Source: Oleiharenicola sp.
GTDB taxonomy: Bacteria; Verrucomicrobiota; Verrucomicrobiia; Opitutales; Opitutaceae
NCBI GenBank assembly: GCA_025363455.1
Contig: JANYDW010000063.1
Coordinates: 17,648-81,647, forward strand
Length of the DNA: 64,000 bases
Reading direction: 5' to 3'
Shown here: positions 17,681-25,719 of the stretch, in pieces
Layout of the letters: each line of letters begins with the position of its first letter
How positions within the stretch are numbered: position 1 is the first letter of the stretch
Notes under the pieces: model-generated
The model's database searches: none
What the model saw: the letters and a program-made list of their open reading frames with translations, nothing else
Told to the model about the DNA's origin: nothing
Made by a program: the position numbers and the translations under genes

Positions 17681-19087
17681 TTGATCCCAGAGAGATCGCG
17701 GGCCGCGGCGGCGCATTTCGTTAAAGTGAAAAAGCAAGACTTGCTCATTTTTGGCGGCTTGGCCGGTTTGGGCGCCTTCATCTGGATGCGCGACCTGCGG
17801 TGGTGGGATACCGTTGGCGATACCCTGCCCATCCTGACGGCGTTGCCACTTTTCTATTGGCTGGGCCGTCCGTGGGTCCGTCGACCCGGCGCGACACTGC
17901 GGCTGACTACACGGCCGGCCTTGTTGGCGGCCGCCTTGTTTCCCGCCGGAATTATTTTGGACAGTGGGTTCGCCCTGGCGCTGGGCTGGACGGCGCTTTT
18001 GTGGAGCTGGCTCTCCGCCACATTTGCTGAGTCTCCCGGCGCGTTCCTCCGAAAGTTACTGATCCTGCCGGTGCTTTCCTTCCCGTGGCTCATGGCGGAC
18101 TTTGAAAGAATCTCCTGGTGGTTCCGCCTGTCGGGGGCCGCCGCCACGGAAAAATTATTGTTGTTGGGGGGCGCCCCGATCGTCCGCGAAGGTACCTTTC
18201 TCTGGGCCAATGGCCTTGCGCTGAGCGTCGAGCCGGCCTGCTCCGGGGTGAATGGTCTCCAGTCCATGCTCGTTGCCGGCGGGGTGCTGCTCTACCTGAA
18301 GCTCAGGCATACGGTGCTGTTTTGGTGGAACCTGCCGGTGTTGGCGGGCGCGGCATGGCTGGCCCATCTTTTCCGCATCATGATCGCGGCGCTCTGCGGT
18401 GTCATGCTCGACCCGGACACGGCCCTGCGCTGGGTTGGTCCGGTCCATGCGTTCGCTGGCTGGCTGGGCTTGGTGGGCGGGTTCGTGCTTTGTTACGGTT
18501 GGTTTGCGTTGCAGGCGTCATGGCTGACCCCGACTCGGGCTGTCAGGCTCAGGGCCGGAATGGCGAAGCTGCCTTGGCCGGGCCTGGTCCTGCTCGCGTA
18601 TGGAATTTTTGCTGCTTGGGGCCTGGTGGCTACTTGGCGGGTGGCACCTTACGACCGGCTTTCCTGGCTGGCTTTCCTCATCTGGCTGCTGCCGCTCCTC
18701 TGGCCCGCCACCACCTCGCTTCCGGCACCCCGACGTTTCGCCCGGCGCCAAGGCGGATTGTTGTTCGCAGCCTGTGCGATTTTCCTCGCTGCTGCCGCTA
18801 CGGACGTCAACGCGCTCAATCACGTCGGTCTGGCGATGGTATTGGCCAGTTTCCAACGGCGTGATGGTGGCCTGATCTGGCTGCTGGGCGCGGCCGCGTG
18901 GATGCCGCTGGCGGGATGGTTGGGCAGCCGTCTGGGCATCGCCCCGGCGGGTTTTTCTATGTGCCGGGTGTTGGCGGCCGCGATCGCAGCCTCGGGCTGG
19001 GTCTGGCATTTCGGACGCTTGGCGCGCCCGGCCCCGGCCGCCGCTCGACTGGTATGGCCGCGGAGGCGGGTCCGTCATGCGGACTGA
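17681..19087 (+). CDS. Exosortase with extended C-terminus
   Basis: A 468-residue polytopic inner-membrane protein (numbered from the TTG at 17681; a GTG at 17726 is an equally plausible start that removes 15 residues). The exosortase catalytic triad is visible: C187 in SVEPACSGVNGLQ, R232 in AHLFRIMIAAL and H256 in GPVHAFAGWLG. It cleaves PEP-CTERM proteins like the 83-residue one just upstream. About 190 residues after the catalytic core add further hydrophobic segments, making it longer than minimal exosortases. EpsI overlaps its 3' end by 11 bases, so the three genes form one operon. Confidence 0.92.
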   Translation: MIPERSRAAAAHFVKVKKQDLLIFGGLAGLGAFIWMRDLRWWDTVGDTLPILTALPLFYWLGRPWVRRPGATLRLTTRPALLAAALFPAGIILDSGFALALGWTALLWSWLSATFAESPGAFLRKLLILPVLSFPWLMADFERISWWFRLSGAAATEKLLLLGGAPIVREGTFLWANGLALSVEPACSGVNGLQSMLVAGGVLLYLKLRHTVLFWWNLPVLAGAAWLAHLFRIMIAALCGVMLDPDTALRWVGPVHAFAGWLGLVGGFVLCYGWFALQASWLTPTRAVRLRAGMAKLPWPGLVLLAYGIFAAWGLVATWRVAPYDRLSWLAFLIWLLPLLWPATTSLPAPRRFARRQGGLLFAACAIFLAAAATDVNALNHVGLAMVLASFQRRDGGLIWLLGAAAWMPLAGWLGSRLGIAPAGFSMCRVLAAAIAASGWVWHFGRLARPAPAAARLVWPRRRVRHAD

Positions 19088-19676
19088 AGCCTTCACCTCC
19101 CGACTGCAAAAGGCCCTGTGGCCAGCCATGCTGCTGTCCCTGGCCTGCGGGACGGCATGGAGCATTTATCCGGTGGCCGGGGCGGCCGACCGCCTGCGGG
19201 AAATTCCGCTGGAACGCGGAATCTTTCACGGTCGCGACATCACCCTGACCGAGCGCGAAAAAATTGTGCTGGGCCGGGTGGATCTCGTCCATCGAGAGTA
19301 TACCTTTCCCGGCCGGTCCGCCTATGTGACGGTCATTGATGGCAGCAAGGACCGCCATGCCGTGCATGACCCACGATATTGCTTCCAGGGTGCGGGCTGG
19401 AAGGTGCTGGAGGAAAAACAGCGAGCCGTACCGGGCGGGGAGGGCACTTGGATTGCGGCGGAACGGGAGGGCCGCAGATTCGAGGCGGCCTTTTGGTTTT
19501 CGAATCAGGGCCGCCGCTATTCATCGGTGGGACGTTACCTTTGGGATACCGTGGTCCGGCGCGTGACCTTTGGGCGCCTGGGCGGCCAGCCGCTGCTGGT
19601 CGTGTTCCAGAGTTACAACGACCGGCCGATCGAGTGGGGTCAGATGGAAACCATGATCAATGAACTGCGACTTTAG
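19077..19676 (+). CDS. EpsI/exosortase-associated protein (DUF3485)
   Basis: A 199-residue protein with an N-terminal membrane anchor (residues 12-30). It has the EpsI signature HDPRYCFQGAGWKVLEE and then AAFWFSNQGRRYSS. EpsI proteins accompany or are fused to exosortases and are thought to aid export or polymer handling; the biochemical role is not settled. It starts inside the exosortase gene (11-base overlap), so translation is coupled. No polysaccharide biosynthesis genes follow, which is unusual because EpsI-exosortase pairs often sit in EPS clusters. Confidence 0.9.
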   Translation: MRTEAFTSRLQKALWPAMLLSLACGTAWSIYPVAGAADRLREIPLERGIFHGRDITLTEREKIVLGRVDLVHREYTFPGRSAYVTVIDGSKDRHAVHDPRYCFQGAGWKVLEEKQRAVPGGEGTWIAAEREGRRFEAAFWFSNQGRRYSSVGRYLWDTVVRRVTFGRLGGQPLLVVFQSYNDRPIEWGQMETMINELRL

Positions 19677-19834
19677 GCGGCCGACTGGGGTGCCCACAAT
19701 CAGTCGAGACAGAGCGGGCTGGGATTAACACGAAGAAGCAAAGAAGCGAGGAATCGGACTTAGCTACTTTATTCTTGGTGAGACCGCGGCGGACGTGGGT
19801 TGCCTTTGGAGAGCAGAGTGGGTTTTATGCCGCT

Positions 19835-20956
19835 ATGAGTTCCGTTCGCTGCCTAGTCCTTGGTTTGATGGCCGCGGTGGCAGTGCCAGCCGGATTCGCG
19901 GGCGCAGCACCGGCCACGGTCATCACGATTTCGGGCGATCAGTTTCTCATTAATGGCCGGCCGACTTACCCCGGACGCAACTGGCGGGGACTGAAGGTCG
20001 AGGGGCTGCTGCTGAATGCGCGCATGGTCCAAGGGGTGTTCGATGACCTGAATCCCGCGACTGCCCGACGCTGGGCGTACCCAGACACGGGGAAATGGGA
20101 TCCCGACCGTAACACGGACGAGTTTATCGCGGCGATGCCGGCATGGTACGCGTGCGGGCTCCGGGCCTTCACGATCAACCTCCAAGGCGGTTCACCCGAG
20201 GGCTACTCGCGCGAGCAGCCGTGGATCAACTCCGCCTTCCGGCCCGACGGCAGTCCCGAACCGGCTTATTTCACCCGGATGCAACGCATCATCGAACGCG
20301 CGGACGAACTCGGTATGGCAATCATCGTCGGATATTTTTATTTCGGCCAGGACCAGCGGCTCGCGGACGAGGCGGTCGTGCTGCGGGCCGTGGATTATAC
20401 CACCCGCTGGATCTTGAATCATGGTTGGCGTCACGTGCTGGTCGAGGTGGACAACGAATGCGACGTGGGCGCCTACGACCACCCGATCCTCCAGCCAGCG
20501 CGCGTGACCGAGCTGATCCTGCGGATTCAAGGTCAGACCGTACCGGACGGCCACCGCCTGCTCGTGAGCACTTCGTTCAAGGGTGACACGGTCCCGTCGG
20601 ACAACGTCGTGCGCGCGGCCGATTTCATTTTGCTTCACGGCAACGGAGTAAAGGCGCCTGCGCGCATCGGAGAGATGGTGCGCCTCACCCGCCAGCTCCC
20701 CGGGTACACCGCCAAGCCCATCGTCTTCAATGAGGACGACCATTTCGAGTTTGAGGCGCCCGCGAACAATTTCGTCGCTGCGCTGGGCGACTATGCGGGA
20801 TGGGGCTACTTCGATTACCGCTTGAAAGGCGAAGGCTTCCTGGACGGCTATCAAAGCGTGCCGGTCGACTGGGGCATTCATTCCCCGCGCAAGGCCGCCT
20901 TCTTCCGGCTCCTCGCTGAGATCACCGGTTCGACCCCGCCCACCGTCACCAAATAG
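19835..20956 (+). CDS. Secreted clan GH-A glycoside hydrolase-like protein
   Basis: A 373-residue protein with a signal peptide (residues 1-25). The start at 19835 is preferred to 19775 because it directly precedes the signal. The fold reads as a TIM barrel. DQFLINGRPTYPGRNW opens it. VEVDNECD supplies the N207-E208 pair typical of the acid/base in clan GH-A, and KPIVFNEDDHFEFE supplies E300, a candidate nucleophile. It may be a GH5-like or related beta-glycosidase; the exact family and substrate cannot be set from sequence alone. It stands alone, 158 bases after the exosortase locus. Confidence 0.7.
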   Translation: MSSVRCLVLGLMAAVAVPAGFAGAAPATVITISGDQFLINGRPTYPGRNWRGLKVEGLLLNARMVQGVFDDLNPATARRWAYPDTGKWDPDRNTDEFIAAMPAWYACGLRAFTINLQGGSPEGYSREQPWINSAFRPDGSPEPAYFTRMQRIIERADELGMAIIVGYFYFGQDQRLADEAVVLRAVDYTTRWILNHGWRHVLVEVDNECDVGAYDHPILQPARVTELILRIQGQTVPDGHRLLVSTSFKGDTVPSDNVVRAADFILLHGNGVKAPARIGEMVRLTRQLPGYTAKPIVFNEDDHFEFEAPANNFVAALGDYAGWGYFDYRLKGEGFLDGYQSVPVDWGIHSPRKAAFFRLLAEITGSTPPTVTK

Positions 20957-21002
20957 GACGGGACCGGGTGTTGGCGGGCGCGCCCAATAAAAACCGAGGC
21001 AG

Positions 21003-21040
21003 GGTTAACCGCTAATGGACTCTAATTTTCGCTAATGAAA
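21003..21040. repeat. Single arm of the TAACCRCTAAT word repeat
   Basis: GGTTAACCGCTAATGGACTC followed by further CTAAT words matches one arm of the inverted repeats at 25805-25897, 29535-29624 and 54023-54123. No opposing arm is evident here. Confidence 0.6.
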
Positions 21041-21048
21041 ACAGGGTA

Positions 21049-21261
21049 TCAGCGATTACCTTCGTGGTAGCCGATCTTGCGCTTGGGTGGTTCGGGTGGT
21101 CGCGTGGGTGGGGCGAGCAAGGGCTGAAGGCGGTGCCAGAGCATGCGTAGGCCGCTATCGTGCTCCAGCAGAGTCTTGTCGATTTCTGCCAGTCGCTTCA
21201 TGATGACGGCATTGCTGGCGAGCTCCGCGTTTATATGATTGGGCGCAGGGGCGGCGGGCAC
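21049..21261 (-). pseudogene. Probable C-terminal remnant of an ORF6N-type antirepressor
   Basis: A 70-residue frame with a GTG start. It carries a helical segment (ELASNAVIMKRLAEIDKTLL), then LLAPPTRPPEPPKRKIGYH. The helical-linker, Pro-rich and KRxIGF/YH tail is what I recall from the end of ORF6N-domain phage-type proteins; the DNA-binding ORF6N domain is absent. It is probably a gene relic, perhaps of prophage origin, next to the toxin-antitoxin pair and divergent from it. An intact small protein cannot be excluded. Confidence 0.45.
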
Positions 21262-21303
21262 AGTGGCAGCCCGGGCGGGAGCCGGCTTGACGGCGTCGGT
21301 GAC

Positions 21304-21323
21304 ATGGACAGGATCCTGTCCAT
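21304..21323. promoter_or_regulatory. Perfect 20-bp palindrome, likely YefM operator
   Basis: ATGGACAGGATCCTGTCCAT is fully palindromic and ends at the base before the antitoxin ATG. The AGGA within it also fits the ribosome-binding position. YefM/Phd antitoxins autorepress by binding palindromes near their promoter, so binding here could block both transcription and translation. Confidence 0.75.
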
Positions 21324-21587
21324 ATGAAAGCCATCACCTACACCGCCGCCCGGGAGAATCTGGCCGCCACCATGGACCGAGTGTGCGAAGACGCGGAGGC
21401 CGTGGTCATCACGCGCAATCGCGACCAGGCGGTGGTGATGGTTTCGCTGGCGGAATACCAGGCGCTGGAGGAGACGGCCTACCTCACGCGCAGCCCGAAG
21501 AACGCTGCTCGCTTGCGCTCGGCGCTCCGGGCCATGGCGAAGGGTCGCGGCAAGGTGCGCAAGCTGATCGAGCCGGCCAAGCCATGA
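21324..21587 (+). CDS. yefM: YefM/Phd-family antitoxin
   Basis: An 87-residue protein with the Phd/YefM fold: MKAITYTAARENLAATMDRV, then VVITRNRDQAVVMVSLAEYQ and the family segment ETAYLTRSPKNAARL. The N-terminal half binds DNA and the flexible C-terminus neutralises the YoeB toxin. The stop overlaps the toxin start (ATGA), giving coupled synthesis in the usual antitoxin-first order. A perfect palindrome abuts the start codon and is a strong candidate for the autoregulatory operator. Confidence 0.95.
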   Translation: MKAITYTAARENLAATMDRVCEDAEAVVITRNRDQAVVMVSLAEYQALEETAYLTRSPKNAARLRSALRAMAKGRGKVRKLIEPAKP

Positions 21588-21838
21588 ACCTCGTGTTCAC
21601 GCCGGAGGCTTGGCAGGATTACCTGCACTGGCAGGCCACCGACGCCCGGCAGGTGAAGCGCATCAACCACCTGTTGAAGGAAATTCTCCGGGAGCCCTTT
21701 GGCGGCATCGGCAAGCCCGAGCCGCTCAAACATGAATACCAGGGCTGCTGGTCCCGCCGGATCGACGGGGAGCACCGCGTGGTTTACAAGGTGAGTGGAA
21801 CCAGCGTGTGGCTCCTGCAACTGCGCTATCACTATTGA
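21584..21838 (+). CDS. yoeB: YoeB-family ribosome-dependent mRNA endonuclease toxin
   Basis: An 84-residue protein, the same length as E. coli YoeB. The residues known to matter there, E46, R65, H83 and Y84, are all present at the same numbers (PEPLKHEYQ, GEHRVVYKV, LRYHY). It is expected to cleave mRNA at the ribosomal A site and to be held by YefM. The start at 21584 overlaps the antitoxin stop. The pair sits in accessory DNA, next to a phage-like remnant and the low-GC block at 23-24.8 kb. Confidence 0.95.
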   Translation: MNLVFTPEAWQDYLHWQATDARQVKRINHLLKEILREPFGGIGKPEPLKHEYQGCWSRRIDGEHRVVYKVSGTSVWLLQLRYHY

Positions 21839-22100
21839 GGCCGACATACCGGGCACCTCGGAATACTCGACCAGACCCCGCCCTTCGGCCCGCTGGCCCG
21901 GAAGCGGACCCAACTATTCGCAACATGACCCCCTCGGATCGGCCAGGCCCGCATTCCCCCGACTGGCGCCGGGGAATGCAGGAAGAGGCGCGGTGCTTCC
22001 GTCGCCCGCCCCGACGCGGGGCAGGCCGTTTCCGGGTGGAAGCCATGAAGGAAGGACAGGTCCCAAGGCCCGTGGTTGCGGGACAGGAAAATCCCCTGCT

Positions 22101-22850
22101 TCAGCGCTTCCGGGCTTTCGCGATTTTGGTCGGGCGGCCAAAAAGTTCCGCCAGGCCGGTTGCGAAGGCGATGGGCAAGCAATTGAAATGATTCTTTCCT
22201 GGAAACCGGCGCACCGTGACCTCCAGGTTGGGGAAGGCGAGTTCGCCCAGTTGGGTTTCCAGCCGGGCCAGATCGCGGATCATCGATTCAGTGTCTTTTT
22301 TCCCCACGCTCAGGAATAGCTTGCCCGGCAGTTCCGGTTGCCGGGCGTGGGCCGCACCAACCTGATCCAGGATTTTTCCATGGCCCCACCAGATCGAGGG
22401 TGAGCCGGCAAGATGATGAGTGAAGAAAGGCTCCGGCTGAAACAGCGCATCAAGCACCAACAGCGCCCCGAGTGAATAGCCCGCGATGCCACGCAATTCA
22501 TCGCGGATCGGGTAGCGGCGCATCAGCTCCGGCCAGAGCGTGTTTTTCAGAAAGGCTCGGAACTTCGCGGCGCCTCCGCTGGAAGGCTCGTCGTGGGCAC
22601 GAACGGGGGTGTAGTCGCGCGCGCGCTTGTTCACGGGCTTGGAAAAACTCCCGCCATAGCCCACGCCGACGATCAGGAGTGGCATTCTGCTCGCGGCCGC
22701 GTCACGAGCCTTCACGGCGGGGGCAAACATGTCGTCGCCATCCAGGACGATGACGGCCATCCACGGCCCCGGCGCCTTGGGCTTCCGTACCTGAATCCAA
22801 TACTCCGTGCCGGTCTCAGGTGATGGAAGGGTGAAGGTCGGTTTCGGCAT
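22101..22850 (-). CDS. Alpha/beta-hydrolase, esterase D/IroE-like
   Basis: A 249-residue cytoplasmic enzyme. The nucleophile elbow is GYSLG with S126 (GIAGYSLGALLVLDALF). The oxyanion-region segment is VGVGYGG and the likely catalytic His lies in FPGKNHFNCLP. An SPSIWWGHG segment is characteristic of the putative-esterase (enterochelin esterase/IroE) family. No signal peptide is seen. It probably hydrolyses an ester of unknown identity. The flanking ~260-base spacer downstream (21839-22100) contains only a hairpin, GCATTCCCC / GGGGAATGC at 21951-21979, which may end the toxin transcript. Confidence 0.85.
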   Translation of the reverse strand: MPKPTFTLPSPETGTEYWIQVRKPKAPGPWMAVIVLDGDDMFAPAVKARDAAASRMPLLIVGVGYGGSFSKPVNKRARDYTPVRAHDEPSSGGAAKFRAFLKNTLWPELMRRYPIRDELRGIAGYSLGALLVLDALFQPEPFFTHHLAGSPSIWWGHGKILDQVGAAHARQPELPGKLFLSVGKKDTESMIRDLARLETQLGELAFPNLEVTVRRFPGKNHFNCLPIAFATGLAELFGRPTKIAKARKR

Positions 22851-23087
22851 GACGGCTTGCCAGTTAGACTAGTCCGAAACCCATCTCAGTCGAGCGAACC
22901 CCAAGCCCTATGGCCTGACTCCGTTCAATTTCCCGGCCCTCCGGATACGCGTCCTGACCCTCTGGCTCGGTCCGTGAGATAAAAGTGTGGGGACGATTAG
23001 GCGTCAAGCGACCTGACCCTCTCGGCTCGCCCGGCCGCGGCTGACAAAAAACTCGCGACAGTACAGTTAGGCCGTCAGTATCGGGGT

Positions 23088-23855
23088 ATGTCCGAATCCA
23101 CGTTCGAACAAAGATTTCTTCAATGCATCGACGAGATGAGTAGCAGTGGGTGCTCGGATGCACAGATGACGGATTGCTTGCGAAATCTTGGTGCCAGCGC
23201 CGTCTATTCCGCGGGGAAATTCGTAATATCCGAGAAGGATTGGGCGAGCTTGGTCTGCCAAGACGATTTCGTGATTAAAGCGATTCGGAAGCTGAAGCCT
23301 GCCCAAGCATGGCGCGGAGTTCCCAAGAACCAAAATCTGGTCAGAGATCCATTTCTAGAAGCGTGCCGGGCTGCCGAACTCAGGCTCCCCTCACGGACTG
23401 TCGAAGCCAGGTGGAAAGAGGCTATGACTGCGGCAGCGGATACGACAGACACGGAACTTCAATCCTTCCGCACACGGCTTCTAGGAAGCGTTTTGCATCA
23501 TACCGGTGTTGAATTGTCAGCTGACGAGCTTGGAGTGTTTCTCGGCGGATCAACCATTCAGGCCGTACTGAAACGTCGCTTCCAAGAGTCTAGCTGCGTC
23601 AATAAGGGGCGGACACCGAAGCAGAAGATTTTGGCTCATGGCGATCACGACTCGGGCCACGCTCAAAGGCAAAAAGTAATACCCCCAGACCGTGTGCGAA
23701 CGGTCAGCCCGAATCGGTCTGCCGACAAAAAAGAGAAAATCCTTCAGAGTATCGACAATCGGCTCGATACGGCGAACCGCCTCAAAGCGTTAAGCATGCA
23801 GGATGATATGAGACGAATGGGCGAAGATTTGGCCGATCAACTATTTGGCGGATGA
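23088..23855 (+). CDS. Hypothetical protein of the low-GC block
   Basis: A 255-residue protein of no recognised family. It is polar, with a helical N-terminal region (FEQRFLQCIDEMSSSGCSDA), a region rich in RxxP and Lys (GRTPKQKILAHGDHDS), and a helical C-terminus (ENLAD-like DDMRRMGEDLADQLFGG). No signal or membrane segment. Codon use is more AT-rich than neighbours on either side, suggesting transfer. Its end overlaps the next frame, and the DUF4160 gene lies 312 bases further on. A link with DUF4160 is suggested only by proximity and strand. Confidence 0.55.
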   Translation: MSESTFEQRFLQCIDEMSSSGCSDAQMTDCLRNLGASAVYSAGKFVISEKDWASLVCQDDFVIKAIRKLKPAQAWRGVPKNQNLVRDPFLEACRAAELRLPSRTVEARWKEAMTAAADTTDTELQSFRTRLLGSVLHHTGVELSADELGVFLGGSTIQAVLKRRFQESSCVNKGRTPKQKILAHGDHDSGHAQRQKVIPPDRVRTVSPNRSADKKEKILQSIDNRLDTANRLKALSMQDDMRRMGEDLADQLFGG

Positions 23856-24171
23856 TCGGATCACCGACATAGTCACTGGATATCAGAATGCACGAAGCAG
23901 CCTGTTGACTACGCCACTCATGGTGAAGCGAGATGGCGGGTCCACGAAACTGTCAACTATTTCTAAGCTCTTGAGGACAATAAGATACGAAGGAATAACA
24001 ACAAGAAAGGCACGGCCTCGTTACTATCTAAGCATGAGGCAATATCATTGTACATTTCGTATCCCGCCAACGATCAAGATCGGCTGGCTTAACACCGGTA
24101 TATTTACCGGTGTCACTATTCAAAATCAACGTTCGGCTAAGCTGAATGGTGAAACAACAACTTCATCATGA
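23845..24171 (+). CDS. Possible small ORF between two accessory genes
   Basis: A 108-residue frame with a TTG start that overlaps the previous gene by 11 bases and the next by 4 (ATGA). The overlap pattern suggests an operon, but the composition (Thr-, Arg- and Tyr-rich, no domain) and the rare start codon make it doubtful. It may be decayed sequence. Confidence 0.3.
   Translation: MADDRITDIVTGYQNARSSLLTTPLMVKRDGGSTKLSTISKLLRTIRYEGITTRKARPRYYLSMRQYHCTFRIPPTIKIGWLNTGIFTGVTIQNQRSAKLNGETTTSS
24092..24113. promoter_or_regulatory. Palindrome upstream of the DUF4160 gene
   Basis: ACACCGGTA and TACCGGTGT are perfect 9-bp arms around a 4-base centre, 54 bases before the DUF4160 ATG. With no T-run it resembles an operator more than a terminator. 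Confidence 0.5.
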
Positions 24172-24836
24172 GTGGTCCAAATTCAGCGGACGAAAATACC
24201 AATTTCATCGTGCAGTTTACCGAACTCACTGATGAGTCGGTTCTGAGCGAAGCCGAGAGGAAATATATTGCTGCTCATCGAGAGGGCTCGTTTCCCAATG
24301 GAAAGCTTGGCAGGAAATCAGATGGGTCGCTTAACCTCTATACGATTCATCCGAGGCTAGGGCCACTCTGTGCGGCAATCACTCTCCCAACTGATCCCGT
24401 CGCGCTGAAGGCTAAGCTTAAAGAAGACCATGACTTTGTTGAAAAATTTAAGCGTGGAGCAAAAGCAGAAAGCCCGACCGAAATCGAGGTGAAGTTCGAA
24501 GATGATTCACTCGCGGATCTAGAGGGAAGCCTTCAAGGCGCGCACAAAGATCTTGCCAGAAAAGCAGAGCAACTTTCGACCGCAAAAGAGGTTGGAAGAA
24601 CGAACGGTCTCACGATGGCGATTCTCTCTGATGAACACGCTCCCCCGCATTTTCGGGTCCGTTACCAAGGCGAGACTGCAAATTTTAGAATCAAAGATGG
24701 CGAACACATAAACGGCGGTCTTAAGCAGCATCATAAAGCCATTAAGAAATGGCATGCGGTTAATAAACAAAAACTGATTGCAACATGGGACAGCACACGT
24801 CCGTCAGATTGCCCCGTTGGAAAATACAGAGAGTAG
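24168..24836 (+). CDS. Protein with C-terminal DUF4160 domain
   Basis: A 222-residue protein. The last ~70 residues match DUF4160: MAILSDEHAPPHFRVRYQGE, FRIKDGEHINGG and HKAIKKWHAVNKQKLIATW. Stand-alone DUF4160 proteins are about 80-90 residues and usually adjoin DUF2442; here an unrecognised 150-residue N-terminal part is fused on (YTIHPRLGPLCAAITLPTD, then a charged helical linker). No DUF2442 gene is seen. The function of DUF4160 is unknown to me, though the small-pair arrangement resembles toxin-antitoxin modules. Lower GC than the genome and position beside YefM/YoeB point to horizontally acquired DNA. Confidence 0.7.
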   Translation: MSGPNSADENTNFIVQFTELTDESVLSEAERKYIAAHREGSFPNGKLGRKSDGSLNLYTIHPRLGPLCAAITLPTDPVALKAKLKEDHDFVEKFKRGAKAESPTEIEVKFEDDSLADLEGSLQGAHKDLARKAEQLSTAKEVGRTNGLTMAILSDEHAPPHFRVRYQGETANFRIKDGEHINGGLKQHHKAIKKWHAVNKQKLIATWDSTRPSDCPVGKYRE

Positions 24837-24868
24837 TTCGGTAAAAGGAGCCCAAGACTTGATAATCC

Positions 24869-25705
24869 TCAGAGACGAGGAACGACCAGGCCGCCGTCGA
24901 CCATGATGACCTGGCCGGTGGAGAACGGCAGATCGCCGCGGGCGAGGGAGGCGACGGCTTTGCCGACATCCTCGGGGAAACCCCAGCGGGGTTGGATGTT
25001 CAGGCCGCCGGCGATCAGTTTGTCGTATTTTTCCGTTACGCCGGCGGTCATGTCGGTCTTGATGACGCCTGGGCGGACTTCGTAGACGGGGATGCCGTCG
25101 GGGCCGAGGCGGGTGGCGAAGAGTTGCGACATCATGCTCAGGCCGGCCTTGGCGATGCAGTATTCACCGCGGGTGATCGAGACGACCGTGGCGGAGATCG
25201 AGGTGATATTGACGATGCAGCCGGAGAAAGCCGGGTCGGCCTTCTTGGCGGCGACCATGTCGCGGGCGAAAGCCTGGGTGAGGAAGAACACGCCCCGCAG
25301 ATTCGTGCTCATGACATAATCGTAGCTCTCTTCCGAGGTCTCGAGCAGATCGGCTCTTACTTTGGGCGCTACACCCGCATTGTTCACGAGCACGAAGGAG
25401 CGAGTAGCGAGTAGCGGGTAGCGAGTAGAGTCGATCCCGGCAGCCGAACCATCGCCTGCAAGCAGGCTCCTACAAAAGGCATGGGTCGCGACGAGGATCG
25501 CGGCACGGCCTTCGCTGCTGCCGATGTCGCCGCGGGCGTAGCCGACTTTCACGCCATAGGCACGGAGCTTCGCGAGGGGTTCGGACACGGCGGATTCCTC
25601 ACGGACGCCGTTAATGACGAGGTCCCATTTCTCGGCGGCGAGCTTTTCGGCGATGCCGAAGCCAATTCCACGGGATCCACCGGTGACGAGTGCTACTTTA
25701 TTCAT
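24869..25705 (-). CDS. SDR-family oxidoreductase carrying an in-frame repeat insertion
   Basis: A 278-residue Rossmann-fold dehydrogenase. The cofactor loop TGGSRGIGFGIAE, NNAG at 108-111 and the catalytic Ser/Tyr/Lys set (ITSIS, then GEYCIAKAG) are intact. C-terminal PRWGFPEDVGKAVASLARGD and VDGGL fit 3-oxoacyl reductase-like sugar dehydrogenases. Between helix 3 and strand 4, residues 78-104 (CRSLLAGDGSAAGID then STRYPLLATRSF) replace the usual ~4-residue turn. These codons are a REP arm plus a GCGAGTA word array. The frame is kept, so it may still fold. It heads the 3' end of the uronate-type cluster. Confidence 0.88.
   Translation of the reverse strand: MNKVALVTGGSRGIGFGIAEKLAAEKWDLVINGVREESAVSEPLAKLRAYGVKVGYARGDIGSSEGRAAILVATHAFCRSLLAGDGSAAGIDSTRYPLLATRSFVLVNNAGVAPKVRADLLETSEESYDYVMSTNLRGVFFLTQAFARDMVAAKKADPAFSGCIVNITSISATVVSITRGEYCIAKAGLSMMSQLFATRLGPDGIPVYEVRPGVIKTDMTAGVTEKYDKLIAGGLNIQPRWGFPEDVGKAVASLARGDLPFSTGQVIMVDGGLVVPRL
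25394..25474. repeat. Composite repeat inserted within the SDR gene
   Basis: Left part: near-tandem words GCGAGTA / GCGGGTA at about 25400-25433. Right part: AATCGCC-type REP arm with GCCTG-CAAG-CAGGC and the foot CTCCTAC, identical to the arm at 45935-45958. Together it adds about 23 codons to the SDR gene without breaking frame. Confidence 0.8.
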
Positions 25706-25719
25706 GAGAGGAGAGGTTT

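Noticed and set aside
21839..22100. Small plus-strand gene after yoeB (starting near 21925)
   Set aside because: Arg/Pro-rich content, no motif, and it runs into the 3' end of the opposite-strand hydrolase gene.
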